Below are positions 1 through 12,928 of a stretch of DNA of 64,000 nucleotides, piece by piece (the first letter of the stretch is position 1; the number at the start of each line of letters is the position of its first letter). The DNA is from Saposhnikovia divaricata (Eukaryota; Streptophyta; Magnoliopsida; Apiales; Apiaceae): assembly GCA_036435485.1 (NCBI GenBank), contig CM071598.1, positions 121,088,148 through 121,152,147 on the forward strand, written 5' to 3'. The notes under the pieces are model-generated. The model was not told where the DNA came from, ran no database searches, and saw only the letters and a program-made list of their open reading frames with translations. Both the position numbers and the translations under genes were made by a program.

Positions 1-594
1 GAATGTGGATCCTACATCCCTGCTCTGTGGTAATGGAATGGAAATAATAAGCCATATCCTTACTTCTTGCCCATACTCTACCCTTGTGAAGGGTGTCATC
101 CCCTTTCAAATGAATGCAGACTGGATTAGATGGCAGCAAGGGGATTTTTTCCAAAGGTCATTAACGGCAAAGTTGAAACTTATTGCAGGAGTTTATTTGA
201 CCACCACGGTTTACAGTATTTGGAAGGAACGGAACTTTAGAAATCATAATGCAAGGTAAGACCACCCAACAACGGTGCTCATCTCGAATGTGAAGATGTA
301 TGTGAGGGAGAAACTGTTTTCTTGTTCTTCTTTTAAAAAATGGGCGCAAAAGGACCCCTCACTTTTATTGCTTATTTACTAATTACTAGATTTTGATTAC
401 GTGCATGTGTGGACCCTTTGACGTCTAGTTCTTGTGTAAGCTGAGGACGGGGGTATGCCCCTGTGATTCTGTAATGGTTCCCTTTTGTTCTTTGCTGTTC
501 CGATTGGTTAGCGTTTGTATATCGCGGGGTATGCCCCTAGAAATGTAATCGCTTTTCATTGGTATAAAATTTTTTTAATTAGCAAAAAAAAAAA
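1..594 (+). mobile_element. 3' end of a LINE (non-LTR retrotransposon), first copy
   Basis: This stretch aligns base for base with the last 590 bp of the more complete LINE at 4521-7998, with roughly eleven differences by eye (about 2 percent). It covers the C-terminal zinc-binding domain of ORF2, the 3' UTR and a poly-A tail at about 584-594. The first Cys of the CxxC pair that the second copy keeps is Ser here, and a stop falls at about 257 where the second copy reads Gln. The 3' UTR carries two copies of GGGGTATGCCCCT. The tail is followed directly by R1 repeat sequence, so this LINE inserted into R1. Its 5' part lies outside the window. Confidence 0.9.
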
Positions 595-1875
595 CTAAGA
601 ATTAATTAACTAACGAGAATATAATTGAATTACTTATGAGAGAATAAACATGGGATCCTAACTTCATTAAATACTTCGCTTAGATCTGATGCATTTAATC
701 AATGTATGCAATGGTTATGATATCTGATCGAATAACACGAAACAAGCACACGCTACCTGTCAACATACGTATACCAAACTACCCATAAATCCACAAAAGA
801 TATAGAAGATGAATAGACACCAATTATGCTTAGACCATATATGTCTATAGAATTTGAAAACATAACGGTTGAGGAACAAGTTATCCATATTGATCACATA
901 GGGCAACATAATATATTTCTATTTATGCTACAAATCATGTTGATAAACAATCCTGAACCTATGCTAGCATGTAATGTTCTAAATCTCAAGATCCACTTTC
1001 ACTTCACAAGAGATTAACAATTCAATTTAGATGTTAGCTACGCATCTAAAAGCATTAAGTATAACCATACAAGGATATCAATATACATCACACACAGATC
1101 TTCAAAGCATCAAAATACTAAAGCTCCATAAATAAATCCGTTAGAATCCCATGACAACGATTAGTTCATAATCGAACCATTCGTCATCATGGGATCAAAT
1201 GAAAACATGATGAATAAACAAGATTGAATAAATATAATAATACGAGAGTAAGAGTTTAGAAAACAAATCCGAAAATTGGAATCCAAAGTACGCCTAAGAA
1301 AAGAATACAAAAAATGAAGTAGATCTAGATCCCCGTTGCTTGTCACGTGCATTGGTGAATCCTTCTCTGCTTTTCTCCCTTGTGTTCTAAGTTTTCTATC
1401 AATTACAAGGGTAGGGTATGTTTATATAGGCCCTAGAATACTTATCCAACAAGAAAAGTCCAAAAATAGCAATTAAATTCGAAGCAGGATAGAATTCCAG
1501 CAATTTCCAGCATCACGGGCGCTGCCAGCCCCTAGCATTCTGTCCTTGCTCGCTGCCAGCCCCCAGCATTCTGCCCGACTGATTTTTCTGCTCTTTTTCT
1601 TCATTCTCGCTCCGTTTTCTTCCCGTTTCTTTTGCATTAGCTGCCGTCTTCAATCCCAAGACACATGAAACTCCACGGTAGCATAAGAAATCACTCCTTA
1701 CTTCATTCCAAGCTAAGAATCCACTCCAAAATCCATGGAAATCACCAACCCTAACCGATAGTTACAATCCTACACAACTACATAAAACAAATCAAAAAGA
1801 TGACAAACTTGAGACCAAGTCAATCAATTTAAGCCGATATGGAATGCTCTAAGTGGATATAAAATCCACTTATCA
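595..1875. mobile_element. R1 LTR-like repeat, copy 1, truncated by the LINE
   Basis: Noncoding repeat matching most of the complete copy at 15365-16851, starting at about that copy's position 15555. It ends in the same terminal palindrome (AAGTGGAT ... ATCCACTT) followed by TTATCA. The matching start is missing because the LINE copy at 1-594 interrupts it. It sits inside the decayed internal region of the minus-strand gypsy element A-prime. Residual sequence includes GCTGCCAGCCC repeats near 1520-1570. No coding capacity was seen. Confidence 0.75.
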
Positions 1876-4520
1876 ACATCCTTTAATCAACAATCAGATC
1901 ACATATCCTTAATAAGGGTCTCTTTTCAATCGTTCTCATCTTGATAATCTATAGGTTGTTTAATGCTAGCATTTTCTTTCGAATTGACATTAGTTTACAT
2001 GACCTTCCGAAAGACCACATATGTCTATCTGCTCTTCTTACAGAATTTGGTAATAGTAGCAAGGATGTTCTGGAAGATATTGGTCGTGTTCAACGTGAAT
2101 CCCTTAGTACCAATTACTCTTCTTGAGGATACTAGGTTTCAGATAACATTCATGCATCGTACTGCACCATTTCTAACAATCTTCATAAACTTTCATTGAT
2201 CACTTTCCTTAATCATAATACATCCATGGTATTTATAAAATCTCTTCATCATATATCTCAATTCACTGCACTTCTCTTTCTAGTTCCTAAGCTGGTCAAT
2301 CATATACACCTGAATCACTTTACTTTATATCGAAAGTTCTCGCGGTTGGTGCTTGGTTAAAAGCAATCCCGCTTTGTCCTTACATTGATGGTCTTAGTCA
2401 CTTTATAATCCCTTGTGACATGGCCCCAAATGGCCGCGCTACAGTATATGAGTTTAGGGTTAGCTAATAGCATTACTTTTCTAGCAATTGCTAGCCTAGT
2501 GCCTCCTTCGTCCATAACGAAGATAATTTATCTGGGACATGTTACGCTTATCAATATGCTTTTTCCCGCGTACTCTTAAACTTCTTCTTTTTTTGCATTT
2601 GTTCACTACTTTCCTTTACATCGCAATTCTTATGTACCAGAGTAGCATAGTCACTCAACTTGAGCACTGCCACTCTTCGTTCATTCATCTTCCTCGATAC
2701 CTTCTAACCTTTCCAAACTTTACTCCATATAAATCTCAATCGACTTCTCGGTACCATCTCTGGTCACCTTTCTTTATTTTACTCTTCAACTTCTCTTATC
2801 AATCCTATGTGCTACACAAGCTTACACTCTTGGCATAATAACCTTTTCATTTAATTCAATCCCAGACTTTCTTAGTCCGTTTCGGTCCTTGAATACAGTT
2901 CTCCTTTACCGTCTAATCTCAACTTCATCATTTTATTTATACAACCAATTGTAATAATCAAGGTTTGTTCGCCAACCCATATAGCGGTTACCTTACCCAA
3001 TTCACAGGGTTCATTCCAGTTCCCACTTTCTTTAGTGATGTTCTCTGATAATCAGAAAGACAAGGTTTGCCAAAATTTGTCAAACTTCTTTTCCAGAATT
3101 TGGAAAATTTGGTCAATCTATCCACCCACTGGTAGCACTACGAAGATCCATTTCGAAATTTGAAGAACAGTTCTTATGAAAATCCAAGCAGGTAAAATCG
3201 TAAGAATTAAAATAACGGAATGTTTGACATAAGGTTGGAAGTTTAACCACTAAAAGGGACCCATATATACACGTCCCATAAAAGGGAAAAGAAAAAAAAA
3301 TCAAAAGTTACGTCCTAATAGTCAATACTACCAAACATCCATCTACCTAACCACTAGTCTCAGAAAGAACACTATCGTCGGAGTTAGTCGTTTCACAAAA
3401 TTGGCACTCCCAAGGCCATCCGAATCTGGTGAACCGTGCTATCCGAATGCATCCGTAATTATTCTGCCGTGCTACATAAGAACACCACCTAAGCCTGTCT
3501 GAGATGCGTCATAATATATCACAAAGTCTTCCTTCTTCCATTTGGAAATGCCACGCTTGTGTCGTAACCGATTTCATCTTTAGCTCCAGGGAGATTTTCT
3601 CACACTTTCTTGTCCATTCAAACTTCTTAATCTTATAAATAAGTCGGGTTACGGAACTGTAATCTTTTTAAAATCCTAAACAAATCTTTGGTAATACCTG
3701 GTGAATCTTATGAAATTTCTCACCTTTGTTGGTGGGGTTGGCCTTTCTCAATTGAAACTGTCTTTAACTCGGCGGGGTCAACCATCACTACTCACTATTG
3801 ATCGCATGTCCTAATAATTGAACTTCACCTTGCCAGAATTCATACTCCAAGAACTTGGCATACACTTGCTCTTTCAGGTTTCATTATAAAATATTCTCAC
3901 TCACTTCTTAACCACTGATCATATTTCTCGATCCATTTATGATTCAGCGTCAGAACAAACTTAATGTAATTTACTATAATCCATTCAAGGAAAAGAAAGA
4001 ATTTAATATTCCTCTGAATCACATGCATCTAATATTTCTGGTTCATCATTTCACTGAGTTGAAATAAAACTATACATAGTCCCTGACAGTAGTCTTAGTG
4101 CGAGTTTAATATAGGCTCACCGGTCTTTTTCACTTGTAGGTTCTGAGATCATCGTCTCACTTACTACTTTCTTATATAACTTTATCCAATCATGCCATCA
4201 CTTCCCAATGTCTTCACTTTCTAAGCTTATCTATAAACATTTTCCCGAATAAAACCACCTCGTCAACCTCAATTTGACTTCATAAGTTATAACTTATAGA
4301 ATCTGCCTTCTCATGGTGAATTATTATTGGCAATATTCACGCTATTCCATTTATCAACTAACATGGCACTTGCTACCTCTGTCTCCACGGCTCTTAGAGA
4401 CTTTACTCCTCGTCCTATATTAATGTCCTTGACAATCTCGCATCATTCTAACTCTTCTCTCATTAATCTGAAAGTTTCTAAGGATCATTATCTATCCCCA
4501 TATAAAATCTCAAGTAGTTC
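1876..4520 (-). pseudogene. Decayed internal region of element A-prime
   Basis: No open frame longer than about 100 codons exists here on either strand. The reverse complement of about 1880-1925 matches element A at about 59870-59925, in its pol region. The reverse complement of about 4340-4520 matches element A at about 32810-32980, downstream of its primer site. The stretch is therefore the middle of a gypsy internal region with many stops and indels. Short plus-strand ORFs here, including the start at 4327 that runs into the LINE, are antisense shadows. Confidence 0.7.
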
Positions 4521-7500
4521 TAATGATAAAATTGATAGGCGGGTGCTATGGAATGATTTGTTGGGTTTATCAAGGACAATCGTCAATGAAGCTTGGGTCA
4601 TTTCTGGGGACCTAAATACTTGCCTCCGTATAGAGGAAAAGCATGGAGGAGCTACAAACTGGACATCAGACATGACTGATTTCAAGGACTTTGTCCGAGC
4701 CACTGCCTTGACTGATCTGCGTAGTACAGGTAGTCATTTCACCTGGTGGGATTGCAACATCCATCAGCCAAAGTACAGGAAGCTGGACAGGGTAATGGTG
4801 AATGCGCATTGGCATAATGTGTTCCCTTGCTCAACCACTGATTTCTTGCCTAGAGGGCTCTCGGATCATTGCCCTGCTTTTACATCTTTAGGATTGGAAA
4901 GGCCTATTATAAAGAAGCCTTTCCAGTTCTTTAACCACCTTATTGATGACCCTGGGTTTCTCCCGTTGGTGGATAGTGCGTGGGAGGGGGCAGTCACAGG
5001 GGACCCTTGGTTTGTGCTAACGTCAAAGTTGAAGAGGGTCAAGCAGGCCCTTAAGGGGCTGAATAGGTCAATTGGAAACTTACAACAGGTGGTTCAGGAT
5101 ACTAGAAATGAGTTGATGCTTTTCCAAAGAGCCCTTCCAATCTCCCCATCTTTGTCCCAGTTTGAGGAAGAGAAACGTTTGACTGATGCATACTCTAAGG
5201 CCTTACAAATGGAAGAATGTTTTCTCAAGCAAAAATCTAGGGTACATTGGTTAAAGAATGGGGACAACAACAACAAGTATTTTTTTAATGCATGTAGAGG
5301 AAGATGGAATGTGAACAAGGTGCTGTCCCTTTCCTCACCTAATGGCGATACTGTGACAACACACGAGGACATGGCTTCCATTGCGGTAGATTATTACAAG
5401 AACCTACTTGGTCATAGAGGCGAAGTTGATCAACTTCCGAGTGATGTAATTCTGCCCAGCATTAATGAAACTCAGGCTAACATAATGAATACTCCTTTTC
5501 TGGCCAGTGATGTTCTCAAAACGTTAAAAAGGATGGGTAAGAATAAGAGCTCGGGGCCTGATGGCTTCTCTGTGGAATTCTATTTGGCAACTTGGCATAT
5601 TGTGGGTAATGATGTAACTAGAGGTATTCTTTATTTTTTTGAATCTCTTGTAATGCCTAAAATTGTGAATGCAGTTTCTATTTGCTTAGTGCCTAAGCAT
5701 GAAAACCCTTCCCAAATGCAACACTTTCGCCCTATTTCCTGTTGTAATGTTCTATACAAATGTATTTCTAAGATGCTTGCAGGCAGACTTAAGGCTGTTT
5801 TACCCTCCTTGATCTCTAAGCACCAATCTGCTTTTGTGGCTCGAAGATCTATTGGTGATAACATCTTCCTAGCTCAAGCTTTATGTAAGGGTTACAACAG
5901 GAACTCAGGTCAGCCTAGATGTGTAGTGAAACTTGACATTCATAAGGCTTTTGACTCCTTGAACTGGAGCTTCATTTTCTCGGTTCTTGAAAGGATGGGC
6001 TTCCCTCCAAGGTTTGTGGAATGGATTCGAGTTTGCATTACTACTACAATGTTCTCTGTCAAACTTAATGGTAGCTTAGAGGGGTTCTTCAAAGGCGAAT
6101 CGGGTTTGAGGCAAGGTGACCCAATCTCTCCCTATCTCTTTGTCATGGCAATGGAAGCCCTTACAGCTAGCCTGCACAAAACTACTCAGACCACAGACTT
6201 TAAATTTCACTGGAGGACTAAGGAGGTGAAACTGCACCATATAATTTTTGATGATGATGTTTTCCTATTCAGTTATGGTGATCCCAACTCAGTTGCTAGG
6301 CTCATGGAGGGAGTAAGGGTTTTTTCAAGGTGGTCAAACTTGGTACCAAGCCCTGAGAAATCTGTTTGCTTCTTTGCTAATGTGAGGGAAACAGTGGTGA
6401 GAGACATACTTTTGGTCACTGGGTTTCAGAGGGGTGCCCTACCTATTACCTATTTGGGTTTGCCACTCATTACTGGGAAGCTTACCAGTAGGGACTGTTA
6501 TTCGTTGGTGGCCAAGCTTTGCAGCAAAGTGGAATCCTGGATGGTTAGATTTCTTAACTTTGCTGGCCGTCTCATGTTGATCAAGGCAATCATGGCTAGT
6601 ATTGTGGGCTATTGGAGTATGTATATTTTTTTGCCCAAGGCTGTTTTGAAAAAGATCAATAGCCTTTTCTTCAAGTTCTTATGGGGAGGGTTCTATAAGG
6701 ATTCTGGAAGATGCCACTACAAGGTGGGATGGGAAGACTGTTGTAAGCCAAAATCGGAAGGGGGGTTGGGGATCAAAAATCTATTCGAATGGAACCAGGC
6801 AGCGGTGTTACACCAGCTATGGCGCCTGCTCCAACCCTCAGCTGATTCACTTTGGATTGCTTGGTTTCACAAGGTATTGTTACGTAATAAAGGATTCTGG
6901 ACTGCCAAGATGTCCTATCGGTGCAGCTGGATTGCTAGGAAAATCTTCAATGCTAGACCTCAGGCTATGACTTTTCTATCTTTCAAAGTTGGTGTTAACT
7001 CTGACTTCCTCTTCTAGCACGACCCTTGGGTAAATAAAACACCCTTGGCTCTTATCTCCCCTTCAGTTATTTCCAATGCAGAGTCATCGACCATGGTACA
7101 TGTTAGAGATTATATTAATAAAGGTGTGTGGAGATTGCCTCGGTCAAATCACATGGACGTTATTGAGGTGAGAAACAGGGCAAATTCAGTTCAACTTCAT
7201 AGCAGTGATTGTATCTCCTAGGATGGCCTTCAGCCCAAGCTCGTTAAGTTATCGGCTATATGGTCATCTATTCGTGACTCGGGCCATGCAGTGGGATGGT
7301 GTGACTTGGTATGGAATTCTTTTAATATCCCAAAATGCTCCTTCATTACCTGGCTCGCTGTTAAGAACAGGTTACTCACTCGTGATCGTATGAATCTATT
7401 TGGTATGAATGTGGATCCTACATGCCTGCTCTGTGGTAATGGAATGGAAACGATAAGCCATATCCTTACTTCTTGCCCATACTCTACCCTTGTGAAGGGT

Positions 7501-7998
7501 GTCATCCCCTTTCAAATGAATGCAGACTGGATTAGATGGCAGCAAGGGGATTTTTTCCAAAGCTCATTAACGGCAAAGTTGAAACTCATTGCAGGAGTTT
7601 ATTTGACCACCACGGTTTACAGTATTTGGAAGGAACGGAACTTCAGAAATCATAATGCAAGGCAAGGCCACCCAACAACGGTGCTCATCTCGACTGTGAA
7701 GATGTATGTGAGGGAGAAACTGTTTTCTTGTTCTTCTTTTAAAAAATGGGCGCAAAAGGACCCCTCACTTGTATTACTTATTTACTAATTACTAAATTTT
7801 GATTACGTGCATGTGTGGACCCTTTGACGTCTAGTTCTTGTGTAAGCTGAGGACGGGGGTATGCCCTTGTGATTCTGTAATGGTTCCCTTTTGTTCTTTG
7901 CTGTTCCGATTGGTTAGCGTTTGTATATCGCGGGGTATGCCCCTAGAAATGTAATCGCTTTCATTGGTATAAAATTTTTTTTATTAGCAAAAAAAAAA
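4521..7998 (+). mobile_element. LINE (non-LTR retrotransposon), 5'-truncated second copy
   Basis: A plant L1-type element inserted into element A-prime. The 5' junction is near 4521, where similarity to element A's counterpart stops. The 3' end is a poly-A tract at about 7989-7998, after which A-prime resumes with TCCGTCTTAC. Comparison with uninterrupted element A sequence (about 32800-32815) shows no clear target duplication and a loss of a few target bases. ORF1 and the start of ORF2 are missing. The 3' UTR (7789-7988) has two GGGGTATGCCC-type repeats. Confidence 0.88.
4522..7788 (+). pseudogene. LINE ORF2: endonuclease (partial), reverse transcriptase, zinc-binding C-terminus
   Basis: ORF2 of an L1-type retrotransposon would nick target DNA and reverse-transcribe its RNA there. 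One frame runs from 4522 to the stop at 7786-7788 with only two internal stops, TAG at 7015-7017 and TAG at 7219-7221. Both fit TGG (Trp) mutated to TAG. Visible in order: apurinic-type endonuclease C-terminal part (ISGDLN near 4600, SDHCPAF near 4860), RT (FRPISCCN near 5727, AFDSLNW near 5947, LRQGDPISPYLF near 6107), the polymerase motif FDDD at 6247-6258 where FADD is usual, and a zf-RVT motif with CLLC and a downstream His/Cys pair near 7422-7480. The endonuclease N-terminus is missing. The ATG at 4327 belongs to flanking antisense sequence. Confidence 0.9.
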
Positions 7999-8485
7999 TC
8001 CGTCTTACTTGCTGGTACTACGTCCTGGTAGTCCGGCTACGAATTCAATATGCATCCTCAGATCTCTTAATAATATCTCAGTTCTTTATACTCACTTCTC
8101 TGAGCACTATACTTTCACTCTTATAGTCTCTCTAGCTGCAGCCCTCATTTCCTCAAGGGTAAACTCTTTATTCTTAACAGGATTCTCCTCCTTAGCTAAA
8201 ACCTCCTTCGGGTCCTCAGTAGGGTACTCTATCGAGTCTTCAAGCCAATCATCAATATATAGTAAAGCATCCTCGTGCTGCTGCTCGTAAGCCTCAAGGT
8301 CCATCGCCTTACTCGTCGATACGATATCGAGCTAAGTTACTATCATGATATTTAAGTGTTCCCATAAGGGTTTTATATGTCAGTACTACATTAAGTAGTC
8401 CGACTATGAACTTGGCAAGAGTTCTTATTATGTTAGTGAATTTATCGTTTTAACATCGTGTCATCTCTGGGGTTTATAACATAAC
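7999..8485 (-). pseudogene. Gag N-terminal remnant and leader of element A-prime
   Basis: Just downstream of the primer site on the minus strand, an open frame from 8304 to 8107 (65 codons, starting MDLEAYEQQHEDAL) reads as an acidic, glutamate-rich start of a gypsy gag. Element A has the same segment at about 32507-32700, but its ATG is ACA and stops follow. The remaining gag is lost to decay and to the LINE inserted at 7998. The frame is short, so its protein status is uncertain. Confidence 0.55.
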
Positions 8486-8497
8486 GCTCTGATACCA
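8486..8497 (-). other. Primer-binding site of element A-prime (initiator Met tRNA type)
   Basis: The minus strand reads TGGTATCAGAGC four bases inside the LTR end. This is the standard plant LTR-retrotransposon primer site, complementary to the 3' end of initiator methionine tRNA. Confidence 0.92.
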
Positions 8498-8501
8498 TTT
8501 C

Positions 8502-11500
8502 TGTAACAGCCCCAGATCCAGGGTTGGGGATCCGGTTGTCACGGTCTCAATATCCATCCACAAAACCAACATAAACTAAATTACAACCTTGTGACCCAAA
8601 ATAACAACATAAAACATACCCGTTATAGTCCCAGAGATGAAATCAGAGTAACTAACAATTTTATTAATCACAAGTTTTGAGTTCTTACAACCCAAAAGAA
8701 ATTACACGTTAACTATTACATACTCTTTGCCATCCATTTACATGTGCCATACATATAATAAGTCTGATGAGCCAAAAGTTGACAGTCTTGCCTACTGGTT
8801 GCTCCTACCTCAGCAATGCCGACCATGACATCAGTGGGCAGCCCTATGACTGTTGTCCCTGCTTGCACCGAGTGCGCCTTATGCTGGCCGTCAGATATAG
8901 CTGTTGTTGTAATATAATAAATAAAGCAAGGGTGAGCAATAGCCCACCAAAAATAATGTAACTGAACAACAATATATAACAGTTCTGAAATATTCTTGAA
9001 ACCATATGCCATGCATTAACGAACATAGTGCCAATATAATGTAAAAGATGAAGTTATGGGGTATTTCAGAGTACATTTAGTTCTGAACAGTTTTCAAACC
9101 CTGTCAACACGAGTGGCACTCCATGTTGCAGAAAATAATTAGATTTGGATGGCGAACCAATGCTGGAGTATGTCGTACCGGACGACACCACCTTACGATG
9201 ATCAGTCGCAGGTCGTGCATCTCAAAACTTTTTTCTCTACCTGTAGAAGGAAGAACACATGGACACCACCATACGCCGGATCTCCCTAGCCATCTTTGGG
9301 CTTGGTCAGGGCCGGCGCCACTCGGACCCTATTTCCAGGATGGACTGTCCCACAGCCTCTTATACCAGTTTCAATGATGGACTGTCCCACAGCCTCTTAC
9401 AGATTATACAAATACTCCTAGTTCGAATAAATCCATGACTCTGAAACGTAAAGCTCGTCCCCCTTTCCCCTAAGTGTAATACTTATTGACAAGACTCCAC
9501 AAAGTAGTCATGTCTGGTTGGAAATGAAAATTCACCAGTATTTCCCAAGCTGATGCTTGTTTATGGATATCGATTTGTTCCCATAATTTTACCCCTCGAA
9601 TGATAAGGAAGTAATAAATGATTCAATTGATGAATGGCAACCAAGTTGCGAATGAAATAATAGTTTCAAAAGATTTATGATCGGGCAGTCTAACAAAATA
9701 AATAACAGTTCTCAAGTAAGGTTCCCTTATAATTTGAAAGGTCGATTTGAATGAAGAATAGAGTTTTGAGAAACTTCCTTGATAAAATAATATGACTCAG
9801 AAATATTTTACATGATATTTAAAGGTAAAGATAATTTTTGAATAAAATAAATTATTATTAGAACTGGTTACAAGAATTAAATAATTATTCAAAGAATATT
9901 TATTAACCATAAATATTACCAAAATATTGCTCATAATTAACCCTCGAATGAATATATGAAATATTCACAAAATAAATAATTCCTCGAATAAATATTCGAA
10001 ATAATATTCGATAATTAAATCAACTTTAAATGGATATTCAAAATAATATTCATTAAAGAAATAAAGCTCAAATGAATATTCCAAGATAATATTCATCTAA
10101 ATCAATACCTCAAATGAATATTATCGATAATATTAATTAAATAAATAAAGTTCAAATAAATATTCTTAATAATATTCAATAAATAAATAAATAAATACTT
10201 AAATGAATATTCAATAAATAATATTCATTAGATAAATCTAACCTTAAATGAATATTCAAAAGTAATATTCATTAAGTAAATCAAATCTTAAATGAATATT
10301 GGAAAATAATATTCAATAGTACTTCTTGACTAAGATAATACTCAAATAACATTCCTCGAATGATTTCCAAGTAATTAATACTTTATGGAAATATAAATAA
10401 TGTATATCAATATCATTTCTCAAGATAAATACCGACTTAGTACCGACTATCTCTGTATTTTAAAATACCGACTCCTGGCCTATATTGAATGAATGAGGAT
10501 CATATGCCCTTCTCTAAGGGTCTTAACCAAATCCGGCTTATAACTAATATATCATATCTAGCTTATAAGCCAAGTCTCAGAGTGCAAAGTAGTTATCACA
10601 ATATACTTGAAAACAGGCATACATGCAATGGCATATGTATATCAACAATCATATATATTATCACAACAACAGGTTCAAAAGGTTTGAACACTTGCCTGGT
10701 AATCCTGTAGGGGTAGTGTGCCTCGGGTCAATCTGGTGATCTATAAATAGTCACAATTACTGAGGTTAATCACTTAACACTTCGAAAGGCTAAGTATGCA
10801 CTTTTACTTATGCTAAAATACGTTTTAAAATTAGCTCATTAGGCATCCCCTAACATAACTCTTATTAACACCGTCATAATCCGACACTTGCTCGTTATTA
10901 AGGCATGTCATTGCACTTACACTTGGTGTGCACTTAAGTCGTATAAGTTCTATGGTCGTTCGTTTACGAACCAAGATTTTATCTCGAGTTTTATCGCCCG
11001 TTTTCTAAGTATTTTACCAAAGTTATAACCAAGTGTGCTTTTAGGGATTCGTTCGCGTTTAACCTTGATTCAAACATTTTTATAAAATTGAAAAACAATC
11101 CGTTTGACACGAGGTTTTCTCCTACACCTTCCTTATGATCTCTAATATTTAATTACCATGATTCATCACTAACTTACATATTTAACGAGGTTCAATTTTT
11201 AATAACGAACTCGTACTTACGGTTTCGAATGACTTTTAGTAAATCGGCAATAATTCTTAAACCGTAAGTCCGTTTGTTTCGATTCTTTCGCCAAAACGAT
11301 CTATGGCTCGAGATCTACAAGCAGATGTCATATAATCAACCAGGTCAGGAAATTATGGCCACTATCAAACTCGGTTTTTAATCGTTAACAAAAATTCGGC
11401 ATTACGATGGCTATAAATCGGACGTTTCCAAATTTACCACAATCAAATCAAGCCACACCGGGCATACCATACATCTCATACACATAATATGCATCTCAAC

Positions 11501-12928
11501 AAGTCCAAAACAGGCCTCTTTACCAACATGTTCATTATTTCTTAAATCACTAAATCAATCTCATAATCATGCTAGTTATAACACCATAATCCTAAGTTAA
11601 CTAACAATCACCAAGAACATCCATAAACTTAAAGTAAGAGCTAGGGTTTTGATGAGATATACCTTCCTTAGAGAGTGCTAGAGCCTTACTAAGCCTTGAT
11701 CTAGTCCTTGTGTGGCCTAAGCTAGATTAGATCAATCAAAAGAAACCAAGAAATCAATATTAGTTCATGAAGAACACTATTCATCCTCACCTTGGATGAT
11801 TTATTTGAAAATGGAAAACATGGAGATTGAAGCTAAGATTTCTAGGAGATTACTTTTATGAAATGTAAGACTTACCATAAAAGTTTCAAGATCAAACAAT
11901 GGTTGGAAGTGGAATTTTTGTCTTTGAATTTGATGGATAGCCGAATGGAGCTACAAGAGAGAAAATGGAGTTGGTTGCTTGTTCTCTTGCATTGTTGTGT
12001 GGTAAAATGAATTATTGTGATGAGAGTAAGATAATATCTTGGCCAAAAGCTACTTTAATAAAGGTGTAATGCAATAGATGATGTATTTAGAGAGACATGT
12101 GTTGATTTGTTGTGGTAAGATGAGTAGTATAGGCTAAGTATGTGGTTTAATCTCCAAGTAAGTTGGTTACTCATGTAACTACATGGTTGCTAGATATTTT
12201 CTACTTGCACATGCATGCATCTTGCTTTCCTGCTTGTTTCTTTGTCCGGTTATTGCTCAATTCATTGATCGTTCGGAGGAATATCTCAAGGATTTCTAGT
12301 TAGGGTTTTACCGGAAACCGTCTTAATATTTACACTATCAGTCTCCATTCTCTTTAGTAATTCTTGAACCTACATTCCTTAAATCCTTTCAATAATTCCT
12401 TAAGTCTTTCAATGTCCAGGGAAATCTTGGGGAAAATAAAAGTGCTATTTTTCAGAATCCGATAACTTTCACAAACACTCTTTTTCCCCTTGGATCATTA
12501 ATACGAACTCAGAAATCCGTTCTGAATACTCTTATATAGCGTCGTCTAATAATATTCCAATTTCCACCAAAAATACTATTCATCACTTATTCTTTCTTTA
12601 ATCCTTATAATTAGAAATAATGTCCTTGTTCTCTTTCGAGCATTCCTTAACCCTTTTTCGGAACCACTAGACTTATAACAGAGATCGATTTGGATGACAT
12701 GAGAATACTTCCTCTGTTTGTATCCATATCTTACTTTTTCGATGATCGATTATTCTTATCTAAGTTATCAACCAATTACATTGTTCATAGCATATAAACA
12801 TTCGAATCCAAATTCGTTAAGTATTCATTCTTTCAACCGCTGATACACTGCCGTCGTAACCACTATTCATTCATACTCCTATTAATAATAAAAAGTTTTA
12901 ATTCCTACAAAAAATCTGGGTTCTTACA
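8502..12928 (-). repeat. 5' LTR of element A-prime (4427 bp)
   Basis: Bounded on the minus strand by TGTAAGAACCC at 12928 and TGTTACA at 8502, followed by the primer site. It is the reverse-oriented relative of the 27518-32308 LTR, clearly similar along its length but with many indels. It contains the AT-rich palindromic array (about 9880-10380) and the GCTCACCCTTGCTTT-type motif (8923-8948). It is noncoding apart from short chance frames. Confidence 0.9.
9880..10380. repeat. Degenerate palindromic AATATTCATT array in the A-prime LTR
   Basis: Roughly eight imperfect units of about 50-60 bp. Each pairs an AATGAATATT arm with an AATATTCATT arm, separated by AT-rich sequence. The matching array in element A lies at about 30290-30960. 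Each unit can fold on itself. Confidence 0.75.

Larger units (their letters stand above)
1876..12928 (-). mobile_element. Element A-prime: Ty3/gypsy element, partial (5' LTR, primer site, decayed internal region)
   Basis: Reading leftwards, this element has a 5' LTR (12928 to 8502), a primer-binding site (8497 to 8486), a short gag remnant, and then decayed internal sequence to about 1876, where R1 interrupts it. The order and sequence mirror element A on the plus strand at 27518 onward: same LTR start (TGTAAGAACC), same LTR end (TGTTACA), same primer site. A LINE is inserted at about 4521-7998. Its 3' LTR lies left of the window. It cut into element D at 12928/12929, so it is younger than D. 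Confidence 0.85.

Noticed and set aside
4327..4521. First 65 codons of the long LINE frame
   Set aside because: This part is antisense of element A-prime and has a counterpart antisense in element A (32686-32979), so it is not LINE coding sequence.
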